Positions 44,041 through 54,062 of a stretch of 64,000 nucleotides of DNA are shown here, piece by piece. Position numbers and translations under genes: made by a program. Each line of letters opens with the position of its first letter. The first letter of the stretch is position 1. The notes beneath the pieces are model-generated. The model saw only the letters and a list, made by a program, of their open reading frames with translations, did not search any database and was not told the origin of the DNA. Source of the DNA: Demequina subtropica (GTDB taxonomy: Bacteria > Actinomycetota > Actinomycetes > Actinomycetales > Demequinaceae); the NCBI RefSeq assembly GCF_000971235.1, contig NZ_BBMB01000007.1, forward strand, positions 122,804 through 186,803, written 5' to 3'.

Positions 44041-45944
44041 AGCACGCCCTCCTTCTCCGCAGCGCGCAGCTGCTCCGCGGGGCTCATCGCGTCCGCACGC
44101 ACGCGGACCAGAGCAGCAAGCCCGGCCGCGAGCCCGACGGACACCACGGCGAGCCCGATGAGCGCCGCCCAGGGCACCTGGGTCAGGTCGAGTCCGACGT
44201 TCCAGAGCCGGATGCCCCAGCCGCCGGCGCCGTTCAGGGAGGAGGTTGCCAGCCCGAGCGTGAGCCCGGCGACGAGCCCGAGCACCGCGCCGACGCCCGT
44301 CACCACGGCTGCCTCGAGCGCCGCCGCGGCGCGCATCGTCCCCGCCTGAGCCCCCAGGGCGATCAGCGTCGCGTGCTCTCGCGCGCGCAGCCGCTGCGTC
44401 GCTGCCGCGAGCACCACCACGATGGCGACTGCGCCCAGCAGGAACGGACCGGCGAGGAACGTGAGGCTCCACGCGTCGGCACGCGACTCCTCGAGCCAGT
44501 AGTAGTCGAGTCCGTTCGACTCGTAGGCATCCCCGAGCAGGTGCTCGGCAAGGATGTCGTGGACGTCGCTCGCCTGCGACGCGTCGCCCGGCATCCGGGG
44601 CACGCTCGACGCCGCGTAGACCAGCAGCGCGGAGTCCGGCGCCGGACCGAAGGTCTCCTCCGCCCACGTCCGCTCGATCGCCGCGAAGGGCGCCGCGACC
44701 GCAGGGGTGTCGACCCGAACCTCGACGTCGCCGACCACCAGCAGCTCGGGTGCGACGTCGATCGCCACGGCATCGTCCAGGTAGGCCGCGCGCAGACTGT
44801 GCGCGCCGAGCCCGTCGAGAGAGTCGTTCTCGACCGCCAGCAGCGTGCCGCCGCCGCCCAGCTGGCCGTCGTAGTTCGCGAGGTCGGCGGGAAGCGGCGC
44901 CACGGACGTGGTGAGCGCGGCGGCCGGAACCACCACCAGCCGGGGGTCTGCCTCGAGCGCGGCGACGATCCCGGGGTCGAGCGCCGGCGCCCAGCCGGGC
45001 GCGGCCGCGGCGGAGCCCGCATCCTCGCCGAGCGTGGGGACCGAGGCCACCACCGCGTCGGGCGCCAGCGTCTGCGCCACGTCGTTGCGCGCCGCGTTGC
45101 CGTTGATCGCGACGGTCGCGCCGGCCGCCGCTGCGACCACGAACCCGATGGCTCCGATCGCCGCCGCGCGCAGCGGTGCGGGGCGCACCAGCGCGTGCGC
45201 CCCCAGCGCTCGCGGGCTCGCGGGGTTCGCGCCCTTCCCCAGGAGCGCCGCGAACCGTGTGACGATGCGCGCGCCGAGCAGCGCGCCCCACCGCACCAGG
45301 AGCGTGGGGAGGGCGAGGTACATCCCGATGGCCGCCGCGATCGCGACGACGACCTCGAATGGCGCGGAGTAGACGTCGGGCCAGCCGGTCGCGACGCACG
45401 CGAGGCCGAGCAGCGCGAACCCTCCCGCGACCCACGTCCACCGCAGGCGGCGGCGCGCGCGACCCGCGGGCGCATCGTCCTCGCCCCGACCGCGCGTGGC
45501 CCACGCCGCGGCTGCGGTCCACCCGAGCGCCGCGCCCGAGACCAGGGCGATCGCGAAGAACGTGAGCGTCACCGCTGCCAGCCAGTCGGGTGCCGTGCCG
45601 CCGAAGCCCGCGACCAGCTGCCGCGTGACCGAGCCGGCGAGCAGTGCGCCGAGGCCCCACGCGCCACCGGCGACGACGCCGCGTCGCGCCTCGGCGCCGA
45701 CCAGGGACGCGCGGGACTGCCCGAGCGCACGCCGCGAGGCGAGCTCGGCACGCCGGGTCGCCAGGTGCGCCGCGCGAAGCGTGCCCGTCACCGCCCCGAT
45801 GAGGCCCGTCAGCACGGGCAGGAAGGCGATCCCGAGCATCGGCGAGAATCCGAAGCCGCCATCGGCCGGCTGCCACAGCGGCGGCGCGACCAGCCCGAGC
45901 CCGAAGCCAGCCACCACGAGCGCCCACGACGCCGCGGCCCTCAT
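44037..45944 (-). CDS. FtsX-type ABC permease, divergent (operon gene 3)
   Basis: A 635-residue permease with two FtsX-like blocks but an N-terminal extension of several helices rather than a single one. The second block includes LRAREHATLIALGAQAGTMRAAAALEA. An extracytoplasmic domain lies between about residues 285 and 480. It has no MREQARAQ-type start and pairs in style with gene 2. ATG 45944 overlaps the upstream stop. Confidence 0.88.
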   Translation of the reverse strand: MRAAASWALVVAGFGLGLVAPPLWQPADGGFGFSPMLGIAFLPVLTGLIGAVTGTLRAAHLATRRAELASRRALGQSRASLVGAEARRGVVAGGAWGLGALLAGSVTRQLVAGFGGTAPDWLAAVTLTFFAIALVSGAALGWTAAAAWATRGRGEDDAPAGRARRRLRWTWVAGGFALLGLACVATGWPDVYSAPFEVVVAIAAAIGMYLALPTLLVRWGALLGARIVTRFAALLGKGANPASPRALGAHALVRPAPLRAAAIGAIGFVVAAAAGATVAINGNAARNDVAQTLAPDAVVASVPTLGEDAGSAAAAPGWAPALDPGIVAALEADPRLVVVPAAALTTSVAPLPADLANYDGQLGGGGTLLAVENDSLDGLGAHSLRAAYLDDAVAIDVAPELLVVGDVEVRVDTPAVAAPFAAIERTWAEETFGPAPDSALLVYAASSVPRMPGDASQASDVHDILAEHLLGDAYESNGLDYYWLEESRADAWSLTFLAGPFLLGAVAIVVVLAAATQRLRAREHATLIALGAQAGTMRAAAALEAAVVTGVGAVLGLVAGLTLGLATSSLNGAGGWGIRLWNVGLDLTQVPWAALIGLAVVSVGLAAGLAALVRVRADAMSPAEQLRAAEKEGVL

Positions 45945-47742
45945 CGCACGGCCTCGCTGTCGCGCAGCGCCTCGGCGGGCGTGCCCAGGTGGATCGCGGA
46001 GGCGGCGAGCGCCGTGACCGAGACGAAGGCCGCGAAGATGAGGACGCCCCACATGACCACGTGGCTCCACGGCACGGACTCGAGCATCAGCGCGGGATAG
46101 GAATCGGTGAGGATCCCGCCGAGCGAGCGTCGCGCGGCGCCCAGGCCCGACATCGTCATGCGGGTGACGACCCCGGCAGCGGCACCGGCCGCGACCGCGA
46201 CCGACGCCACGACCGCGCCCTCGATCGCGAGGGCCTGCCGCACGATGCGCGCCTCGACGCCGAGCGCGGCGAGCATCGCGGCGTCCCGACCGCCGGCCCG
46301 CACCGCGCCGAGCGCGAGGGGCGCGAGCAGCAGCACGAGCGCGACGGAGGCGGGCGCGACGCCCTGCCAGGTGCCCGGCTCGTCGCTGTAGCGGAACGAC
46401 GACGATGCCCACGAGGCCTCTCCCGTGTCGAGGTCTGCGACGGCCATGCCGATCGCCTCGCGGGCGGCGCCGGCCTCGACGTAGACCAGGTACGCCGTGC
46501 CGAGCCCGGGGGCGTCGATGCCTGCGGCGCCGACGTAGGACTCCGAGCTGTGCACCGACGGGACGATCCCGTCCGGGTCGATCGCATCGGCCTGGAGGTC
46601 GTTCAGGCTGGTCGCGCTCGAGACGACGGCGTCCGGGTGCGTCCTCAGCGCGCGGGCGAGGTCGTCGTCGACGCCGGCGAGGTCGGACGGGTCGAGGGCG
46701 ACGACGGTGTGTGTGCGCTCGACGCCGCTCACCACGTCGCCCACCACCACGCGCTCGACCCCGTCCAGCTCCGCGATCTGCTCGGACAGGTCCGGCGCGT
46801 CCGCGTCCACCATGAGCGTCATCGCCAGCCGGTCGCTCTGCTGGACCCCCGTGGGCACCACCAGCCACGCCGCGAGCGCGAAGGCGATCGCCCCGACAGC
46901 CATCACCGCGCGCCCCGCCGCCCTGGTCGGGGACGATGCGCGTGCCGCCAGCACGGCTGCCAACCTCGGCGCCCCGGCGCCGTCGCTCAGCCCCGCCGCG
47001 AGCGCGACGAACCGCGGCGCGAGCGTGCGCGCCCACGGCAGCACCGCGCCGAGCACGAGGCCGATGGCCGCGACCCATGCGACCGCATAGGCGACGCCCG
47101 CGGCCACGACCGCGGATGCCCCGCCCTGGTCGGTCGTGAGGGCGAGACCCACGACCACACCCGCCGCCGTGGCGCCGATGCCCGCAGCGATCCGTGCGCC
47201 CCGACCGAAGCGGGCGGGAGCGAGCGGCTCGGCGTCCTCGCGAAGGCGCTCGGCTGGCGAACGCTGCGGGCGCCAGACCGCCAGCGCGTGCGCGACCGTG
47301 AGGGCGAGCGTCAGCAGCACGGCCTCGACCGCGCGCGTGGTCCACAGGTCGGTGAAGGTCGAGAACGGCTCCCAGCCGTGCGAGGTCTCCTGCGAGACGT
47401 GGAGCGAGCCGGCGATCGCGTACGCGGCGGCGGCCACCGCGGCGCCGTCGCGCAGGCCGATGAGCGCAGCGCGGCGCACTCCTGCGTGAGCTGCCTCGCC
47501 GAGCGCGGCGCGCACCGCCGCCTCGTGCGCGGAGCCGGGCCGGATCCCGAGCGTCCACACGAGCACCGCGGTGAGCAGCGCGGCGGGGATCGCGAGGAAG
47601 ATCACGAGCGTGGCGACCGAGCGCCCCGTGACGGGATCGGAGGCCATGGCGCAGATCGACGCGCAGTCGTCGAGGTGCCACGGCACCTGCGCCGCCATCA
47701 CCGCGCCGCCGACGATGCCCGCGACCAGCGCCGCCGCGCCCC

Positions 47743-47746
<4 letters not shown>
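45941..47746 (-). CDS. FtsX-type ABC permease, divergent (operon gene 2)
   Basis: A 601-residue permease, again with two helix blocks and an extracytoplasmic segment (about 300-450). It begins MRGAAALVAGIVGGAV and has a Cys pair early (DDCASIC) facing outward, possibly a disulfide. AAMLAALGVEARIVRQALAI is the coupling-type loop. ATG 47746 overlaps the ATPase stop, so it is translated directly after it. Confidence 0.88.
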
Positions 47747-48495
<749 letters not shown>

Positions 48496-48502
48496 GCCAG
48501 CG

Positions 48503-48572
48503 AACCTATCGACGGCCCGCTCGCCCGCGCATCGTCCCCTCGCACCGTTCTCGCGTGATACCCAGGTATGAC
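48503..48572 (-). promoter_or_regulatory. Transporter promoter module (copy B)
   Basis: Minus strand, in order: dyad GTCATACCTGGGTATCAC (48555-48572), 6 nt, ACGGTGCG (48541-48548), 5 nt, ACGATGCG (48528-48535), 19 nt, -10 TAGGTT (48503-48508), 7 nt, ATG. Spacings are identical to copy A at 29084-29153 although the intervening bases differ. Confidence 0.8.
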
Positions 48573-48574
48573 GG

Positions 48575-49825
48575 CTACTCGCCGGCCGGGTCCACGTACT
48601 GCCCGACGAAGAGGATCGCGCCGGTCCCGGTGTCCCGGACCACGTAGAGGAAGGGACGGTCGGCGATGATCTCCGCGTCGAGCTCGGGCGGCATGGATCC
48701 CGCGATCCCCGAGATCACGGTCGCGGCCGCGGCCTCCGTGCCCTCCTCGTCCACGATCACCTTGGTCGCGTGGACGGCGGCGTCCACCTCGAGCTCGGGT
48801 CCGATGCCGTCGAGCCCGATCTCGCCGAACAGCCCGCCGATGCCCATGCGGTCGGTGAGGATCTCGCGCAGGTCCACGCGCGACTCCGTCTCGAACCGGG
48901 GGAGCCGCACCCTGACGTATCCGGTGGCGAGGGACTCGTCGAGCTGGTCGAGCGCCGCGACCTCGAGGCCGTCACGGACCTCGTCGAACCGGCCCTCGCG
49001 CGGCACGATCAGCACCATCTCGAGGTCGCCCACGTACGGCAGCACGGCGGCGTCGTAGGACGGGGTGGTCGCGTACGAGGCCGTGAGCGACTGCCCCATG
49101 AGCTCCGCGGTGGCGGTGGACCCGTCGAGCCGCGTGAAGTCGTCCTCGTCGGTGCCGGCCTCGCTGAACGGGCTCCACCACTGCGCCTTGAGGTACAGCG
49201 TGTTCACCAGGATGAAGCGCGTGTCCGGCCCGGGGACGGACGCGGGCATCACCCGGGGGATGAGCCCGGCGGTGCGATCCTTCACCCAGGCGTCGATCTC
49301 CTCGCGCGAGCCGTCAGGGTCCTGGACGAGCGGCAGTCGGCTGGCGCGGGACCCGAACCACGTCTGCACCGTCTCGATGTACGCGGGGTCCGGGGTGAAG
49401 CCCTCGTCGAACCATGCCGAGTTGGCGACCCGCACGATCGGCAGGTCCACCGTCTCGCCCTCCGCGTTCGGGGCGCCGTCGCCCTTCTCGCTCGCGATCG
49501 CGAGATCCAGCGAGTTGAAGGCGTTCAGGAGCGCGTCGCCCTCGGCGGGATACGCGAAGACCTCGTCGAGCGCCGCGTCGACCGGGCCGGTCGCGCCCGC
49601 GTCGACCATGCCGAAGGCGAGCCCGATCGAGGTGGGGGACAGAGCGAGGTTCTGGTCCTCCGCCGCTGCCCGGAACATGCGCAGGCCGGCCTCGTTGAGG
49701 GACTCGGCGAGCGGGACGGCCGCGGACGGCGTGGGGGCGGGACGCGTGATCTCGATCTCGGCGGCTGGCGACATGCACCCAGCCAACAGCAGCCCTCCGA
49801 CAACGACCCCGATGGCACGCCTCAT
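48575..49825 (-). CDS. Serpin-type protease inhibitor lipoprotein
   Basis: A 416-residue serpin. A lipobox signal (LLLAGC) anchors it outside the cell. Fold signatures include NLALSPTSIGLAFGMV, ANSAWFDEGF, FILVNTLYLKAQWWSPF and the C-terminal DRPFLYVVRDTGTGAILFVG. The hinge VDEEGTEAAAATV (around residues 357-370) has the small residues needed for inhibition. The reactive loop then reads ISGIAGSMPPEL. Bacterial serpins block proteases of competitors or host. It ends 3 nt from the promoter module of the ABC operon. Confidence 0.92.
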   Translation of the reverse strand: MRRAIGVVVGGLLLAGCMSPAAEIEITRPAPTPSAAVPLAESLNEAGLRMFRAAAEDQNLALSPTSIGLAFGMVDAGATGPVDAALDEVFAYPAEGDALLNAFNSLDLAIASEKGDGAPNAEGETVDLPIVRVANSAWFDEGFTPDPAYIETVQTWFGSRASRLPLVQDPDGSREEIDAWVKDRTAGLIPRVMPASVPGPDTRFILVNTLYLKAQWWSPFSEAGTDEDDFTRLDGSTATAELMGQSLTASYATTPSYDAAVLPYVGDLEMVLIVPREGRFDEVRDGLEVAALDQLDESLATGYVRVRLPRFETESRVDLREILTDRMGIGGLFGEIGLDGIGPELEVDAAVHATKVIVDEEGTEAAAATVISGIAGSMPPELDAEIIADRPFLYVVRDTGTGAILFVGQYVDPAGE

Positions 49826-49885
49826 CGCACACCCCCTCAGCGGTACGACGCCTCAGCGAGCCGAACCGTTGGGCTCATGCCCGGG

Positions 49886-50536
49886 TCAGCCGCGTGCGAC
49901 CAGGCCTGCCTCGAACGCGATGACCACCGCCTGCACGCGGTCGCGCGCGCCGAGCTTCGCAAGCACGCGGCCCACGTGCGTCTTCACGGTGGGCTCGGCG
50001 AGGTACAGCTCTGCGCAGATCTCCGCGTTCGACAGCCCTCGTGCCATGAGCGCCAGGACCTCGCGCTCGCGCTCGGTGAGGGAAGCGAGCCGCGCATCGT
50101 CCACCGGTTCCGGCATGGCCGCGACGCGGGCGAGCAGCCGGCGCGTCGACGAGGGCGCGATCACCGCGTCCCCCGCGTGCACCGTGCGCACCGCCGCGAG
50201 CAGGTCCTCGGGCGGCGCGTCCTTGAGCAGGAAGCCGGACGCGCCCGCCTTGATGGCTGCGACCACGTACTCGTCGAGGTCGAAGGTGGTGAGGATCACC
50301 ACCTTGGTGGGGGACGATCCGGTGATCGCCGCGCACGCCGCGATCCCGTCGGTGCCGGGCATGCGCACGTCGACGAGCGCGACGTCCGCCGGAGGGTCGA
50401 GCGCCGCCAGCGTCGCGATCGCGGCGGCGCCATCGCCGGCCTCCGCGACCACCGTCATGTCCTCCTGGGAGTCGACCACCATGCGGAAGCCCGCACGGAT
50501 GAGCTGCTGATCGTCGACGAGCGCGACGCGGATCAT
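49886..50536 (-). CDS. NarL/LuxR-type response regulator
   Basis: A 216-residue regulator: receiver domain with phospho-acceptor Asp in VALVDVRMPGTDG (about residue 56) and Lys in FLLKDAPPED, then a LuxR-type HTH, LTEREREVLALMARGLSNAEI. Start ATG 50536 overlaps the kinase stop (ATGA). It is of the DesR/LiaR type that often controls envelope stress or transporter genes, and the nearby transporter promoter module is a candidate target (inference). Confidence 0.95.
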   Translation of the reverse strand: MIRVALVDDQQLIRAGFRMVVDSQEDMTVVAEAGDGAAAIATLAALDPPADVALVDVRMPGTDGIAACAAITGSSPTKVVILTTFDLDEYVVAAIKAGASGFLLKDAPPEDLLAAVRTVHAGDAVIAPSSTRRLLARVAAMPEPVDDARLASLTEREREVLALMARGLSNAEICAELYLAEPTVKTHVGRVLAKLGARDRVQAVVIAFEAGLVARG

Positions 50537-51327
50537 GCGTCCTCCTTCTCGGACAGGGGTGCGGTGCGAGGGGTGAGGGGCAGGCGGGCGCGCACCAGGA
50601 AGCCGCCGCCCGCACGCGGGCCCGCCGTGAGCGTGCCGCCGAAGACGGTCGCGCGCTCGGCCATCCCCGCGATGCCCAACCCGGCGCCGTCGCCGCGCGC
50701 CGCGGCGCCCCGGCCGTCGTCGGAGACGGCCACGGCCAGCGCATCGTCCTCCCATCGCAGCTGCACGAACGCGGTGACGTGCGGCCCGGCATGCTTGAGC
50801 ACGTTGGTGAGGGCCTCCTGGACGATGCGGTAGGCGGCCAGGCCCGCCCCGATCGGCAGGGGGCGAGGGGTTCCGGTGGTGACGTACGAGACCTCGAGGC
50901 CGCCCTCGCGGATCGACGCGACCAGCTCAGGGATGTCCGCGAGCGACGGCTGCGGGCCCATGTCCGCGTCGCCGTCGCCGTCGCGGAGGATCCCGAGCAG
51001 CGCGCGCATCTCGGCGAGCGCGGAGCGGCTCACGTCCGCGATCGTGTCGAGGCTCGACAGAGCGGCGCCGGCGTCGGTGCGGCCCGCGAAGCGTCCGCCG
51101 TCCGCCTGCGCGACCACGACCGAGAGGGTGTGCGCGACCACGTCGTGCATCTCGCGGGCGATGCGCGCGCGCTCGTTCGAGGCGGCGAGCGCGAGAGCCG
51201 CCTCGCCCGCTTGCGCGCTCTCCTCGGCGCTCGCGCGGGAGCGCCGCCGCTCGACGGCGAGCAGGGCGCCCAGGACGCATGCGATCAGCGTGGCGATCGC
51301 CGTGAGGCCCCATGCCAGCCAGATCAT
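50533..51327 (-). CDS. DesK/NarX-type sensor histidine kinase
   Basis: A 264-residue kinase with a single short membrane anchor (MIWLAWGLTAIATLIACVLG) and no separate sensory domain. HisKA_3 contains the phospho-His in REMHDVVAHTLSVVVAQ (about residue 62). The ATPase domain has EALTNVLKHAG and SDDGRG. ATG 51327 was chosen because TACAGT ends 7 nt before it; GTG 51336 would fall inside the promoter. Confidence 0.93.
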   Translation of the reverse strand: MIWLAWGLTAIATLIACVLGALLAVERRRSRASAEESAQAGEAALALAASNERARIAREMHDVVAHTLSVVVAQADGGRFAGRTDAGAALSSLDTIADVSRSALAEMRALLGILRDGDGDADMGPQPSLADIPELVASIREGGLEVSYVTTGTPRPLPIGAGLAAYRIVQEALTNVLKHAGPHVTAFVQLRWEDDALAVAVSDDGRGAAARGDGAGLGIAGMAERATVFGGTLTAGPRAGGGFLVRARLPLTPRTAPLSEKEDA

Positions 51328-51447
51328 GGCGCTCACTGTACGGTGCGGCGGGCTGGGCGCGGTGCGCGACGCCGCGGGTGACGCCCCGATTGCGCATCGG
51401 CCCAGGTCACGCGGGGATAACGATGTCGTACGAGGGTCGCTGAGAGG

Positions 51448-51496
51448 TTGCGGGCGCCCTGGGGCGCCGCTACGTTCGATTGCAAGCGCTTGCGAT
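51448..51496 (+). promoter_or_regulatory. Sugar-ABC promoter and LacI-type operator
   Basis: TTGCGG (51448-51453), a 17-nt spacer and TACGTT (51471-51476) form the promoter. The dyad ATTGCAAGCGCTTGCGAT (51479-51496) overlaps the expected start of transcription and is a LacI-family operator type with a CG centre. It differs from the TCGAA-N4-TTCGA sites, so another LacI protein is expected. The leader is about 110 nt. Confidence 0.8.
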
Positions 51497-51595
51497 GGCG
51501 GGGTGCGGTGGGCCCCACCTCACAGGCGCCGCTCCGTGCGTGTCCTCGCGACCGGGCGCACGGCTGCAACTCAACGAAGAGGAGGCGCATCACCC

Positions 51596-52978
51596 ATGAA
51601 CCGACGTCTATATGTACCCGTCGCGGGGCTCGCGATCGGGGGGCTCGTGCTCGCCGGCTGCTCCGGCGGGGACTCCGACGGTGGCAGCAGCGGCGACAGC
51701 AGCGGCGGTGGCGGTGGCGCCATGGCCGAGGGCTGCGAGGCCTACGCCGACTACGGCATGTTCGACGGCGAATCCGTCGAGATCTACGGCACCCAGGTCG
51801 ACGACGAGGCCGACCGCCTGGTCGAGTCCTGGCAGGAGTTCTCCGACTGCACGGGGATCACCATCGACTGGATCGGCAACCAGGAGTTCGAGACGCAGAT
51901 GAACGTCCGCGTCGAGGCCGGCGACCCGCCGGACCTCGCGATCTTCCCGCAGCCCGGCCTCGCGGCCCGCTTCATCAACGGCGGCTCCGTGGTCCCGGCC
52001 CCCGAGTCCGTCGAGGCGAACGTCGACGAGTTCTGGACCGAGAGCTGGAAGGAGTACGGCACGGTCGACGGTACGTTCTACGCCGCGCCCCTCATGGCCA
52101 GCGTCAAGGGCTGGATCTGGTACTCGCCCACCGAGTTCGCCGAGAAGGGCTACGAGGTCCCCGAGACGTGGGACGACATGATGGCCCTCACCGCGCAGAT
52201 GGCCGACGACGGTGCGGACAACTCGCAGTACCGTCCGTGGTGCATCGGCTTCGAGTCCGGTGAGGCCACGGGCTGGCCCGGCACCGACTGGATCGAGGAC
52301 ATCGTCCTGCGGCAGCAGGGCGCCGAGACCTACGACGCGTGGGTCGCCGGCGACGTGAAGTTCTCCGACCCGGAGATCGTCGAGGCCTTCGACACGTTCG
52401 GCGAGATCGCTCTCAACGCCGACTACGTCAACGGCGGCATCGGCGGACCCGAGACGATCGCCTCGACGGCGTTCGGCGACGCGGGCCTCCCGATCCTCGA
52501 CGGCAACTGCTCGCTGCACCACCAGGCCTCGTTCTACGAGGGCTTCTGGCCCGAGGGCACCACGGTCGCCGAGGACGGCGACATCTGGGCCTTCATCACC
52601 CCGAAGGTCAACGCGGACGACCCGGACGCCGTCACCGGCGGTGGCGAGTTCATCACGGCCTTCAACGACGACCCGGCCACGGTGGCGTTCCAGACGTTCC
52701 TCTCGAGCGACACCTGGGCGAACATCCGCGTGGGCCTGGGCGGCGTCATCTCCGCGAACCAGGGCCTCGACCCGGCGAACGCGAGCTCCGCGCTCGGAAC
52801 CGCCGCGATCGAGCTCCTGCAGAGCGAGGACACGCTGTTCAAGTTCGACGGCGCGGACCTCATGCCCGCCGAGGTCGGCTCCGCCTCGTTCTGGACCGGG
52901 ATCACCGACTGGGTCCAGGGCACCAAGACCACGGAGGAGGTCACGGCCTTCATCGACGGGACGTGGCCCTCGTCCTGA
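51596..52978 (+). CDS. Sugar ABC transporter substrate-binding lipoprotein
   Basis: A 460-residue solute-binding protein of the maltose/alpha-glucoside type. Lipobox LAGC near residue 22 is followed by a Ser/Gly-rich linker, then the binding fold (VEIYGTQVDDEADRLVESWQEF at its start). Four further cysteines lie in the mature domain. It delivers sugar to the permeases downstream. AGAGGAGGCGC precedes the ATG. The specific sugar is not clear. Confidence 0.93.
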   Translation: MNRRLYVPVAGLAIGGLVLAGCSGGDSDGGSSGDSSGGGGGAMAEGCEAYADYGMFDGESVEIYGTQVDDEADRLVESWQEFSDCTGITIDWIGNQEFETQMNVRVEAGDPPDLAIFPQPGLAARFINGGSVVPAPESVEANVDEFWTESWKEYGTVDGTFYAAPLMASVKGWIWYSPTEFAEKGYEVPETWDDMMALTAQMADDGADNSQYRPWCIGFESGEATGWPGTDWIEDIVLRQQGAETYDAWVAGDVKFSDPEIVEAFDTFGEIALNADYVNGGIGGPETIASTAFGDAGLPILDGNCSLHHQASFYEGFWPEGTTVAEDGDIWAFITPKVNADDPDAVTGGGEFITAFNDDPATVAFQTFLSSDTWANIRVGLGGVISANQGLDPANASSALGTAAIELLQSEDTLFKFDGADLMPAEVGSASFWTGITDWVQGTKTTEEVTAFIDGTWPSS

Positions 52979-52986
52979 TGTCAACC

Positions 52987-53025
52987 GCGATGCGCCGGCC
53001 GGGTGACCCCCGGCCGGCGCATCGC
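52987..53025 (+). terminator. Strong intercistronic hairpin
   Basis: A perfect 17-bp inverted repeat (arms 52987-53003 and 53009-53025, 5-nt loop) lies between the binding-protein and first permease genes. There is no T tract. Such hairpins usually stabilise the upstream mRNA or reduce read-through, giving more binding protein than permease. Confidence 0.8.
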
Positions 53026-53045
53026 GCCATCGAAGGGAGGGGACG

Positions 53046-54062
53046 ATGACGTCCCTCGCAGGTGTAGCCCAGGGCGCCCTCCGCATGGAGGGCTTCTGGA
53101 CCGAGCAGAGCCCCAAGCTCGGGTTCGCCGCGATCGCGATCGTGGTGTTCCTCGCGGTGATGGGCCTGGTGATGTTCCTGGCCGACAACGCCCCACGCAA
53201 GGGTCGCGACGTGATCCAGCTGCTGCTGTTCGTCCTGCCGGCGATGCTGCTGCTCGCGGCCGGCATGATCTGGCCGGCGCTCTCGACCATGTGGCAGTCG
53301 GTCACGTCGAAGGCGGGCGAGTTCGTGGGGCTCGACAACTTCGTCACGATCTTCACCGACCCGACCGGGCAGGTGGTGCTCCGCAACACGCTCCTGTGGG
53401 TGGTGTTCGTGCCGACCATCTCCACCGTGGTGGGCCTCGCCTACGCGCTGTTCATCGACCGCGCCAAGGGTGAGCGGATCCTCAAGTCGCTGGTGTTCAT
53501 GCCCATGGCGATCTCGTTCGTGGGGGCCTCGATCATCTGGGGCTTCATGTATACGTACCGGTCCGAGGGCTTCCCGCAGATCGGCCTGCTCAACCAGATC
53601 CTCGTGTGGATCGGGTTGTCCCCCTACCAGTTCGTCGAGACGCCGCCATGGAACACGTTCTTCCTGCTCGTCGTCATGGCGTGGATCCAGACCGGTTTCG
53701 CGATGGTGGTGCTGTCCGCCGCGATCAAGGGCGTGCCCGCGGAGATCGTCGAGGCCGCCGAGCTCGACGGCGCGAGCGCGTGGCAGCGCTTCAAGAACGT
53801 CACGCTCCCGTGGATCCGCGGCTCGCTCGTGGTGGTGGTCACCACCATCACCATCTCGACGCTCAAGGTCTTCGACATCGTGCGGACCATGACCGGCGGT
53901 CAGTACAACACGTCCGTGGTCGCGAACGAGATGTACACCAGGGCCTTCCGGCTCGGGCAGCCCGAGATCGGCGCCGCGCTCGCGGTGGTGCTCTTCATCC
54001 TGGTGCTGCCGATCGTCATCTACAACATCCGGGTCCTGCGACAGCACAAGGAGACTCACTGA
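53046..54062 (+). CDS. Sugar ABC transporter permease (MalF type)
   Basis: A 338-residue permease with about seven helices. The EAA loop that docks the ATPase reads EIVEAAELDGASAWQRFKNVTLP (about residues 236-258). An extra N-terminal helix precedes the core. GGGAGGGGACG lies before the ATG. No ATPase gene is in this operon; a shared ATPase such as MsiK elsewhere is expected, as in other actinobacteria. Confidence 0.93.
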   Translation: MTSLAGVAQGALRMEGFWTEQSPKLGFAAIAIVVFLAVMGLVMFLADNAPRKGRDVIQLLLFVLPAMLLLAAGMIWPALSTMWQSVTSKAGEFVGLDNFVTIFTDPTGQVVLRNTLLWVVFVPTISTVVGLAYALFIDRAKGERILKSLVFMPMAISFVGASIIWGFMYTYRSEGFPQIGLLNQILVWIGLSPYQFVETPPWNTFFLLVVMAWIQTGFAMVVLSAAIKGVPAEIVEAAELDGASAWQRFKNVTLPWIRGSLVVVVTTITISTLKVFDIVRTMTGGQYNTSVVANEMYTRAFRLGQPEIGAALAVVLFILVLPIVIYNIRVLRQHKETH

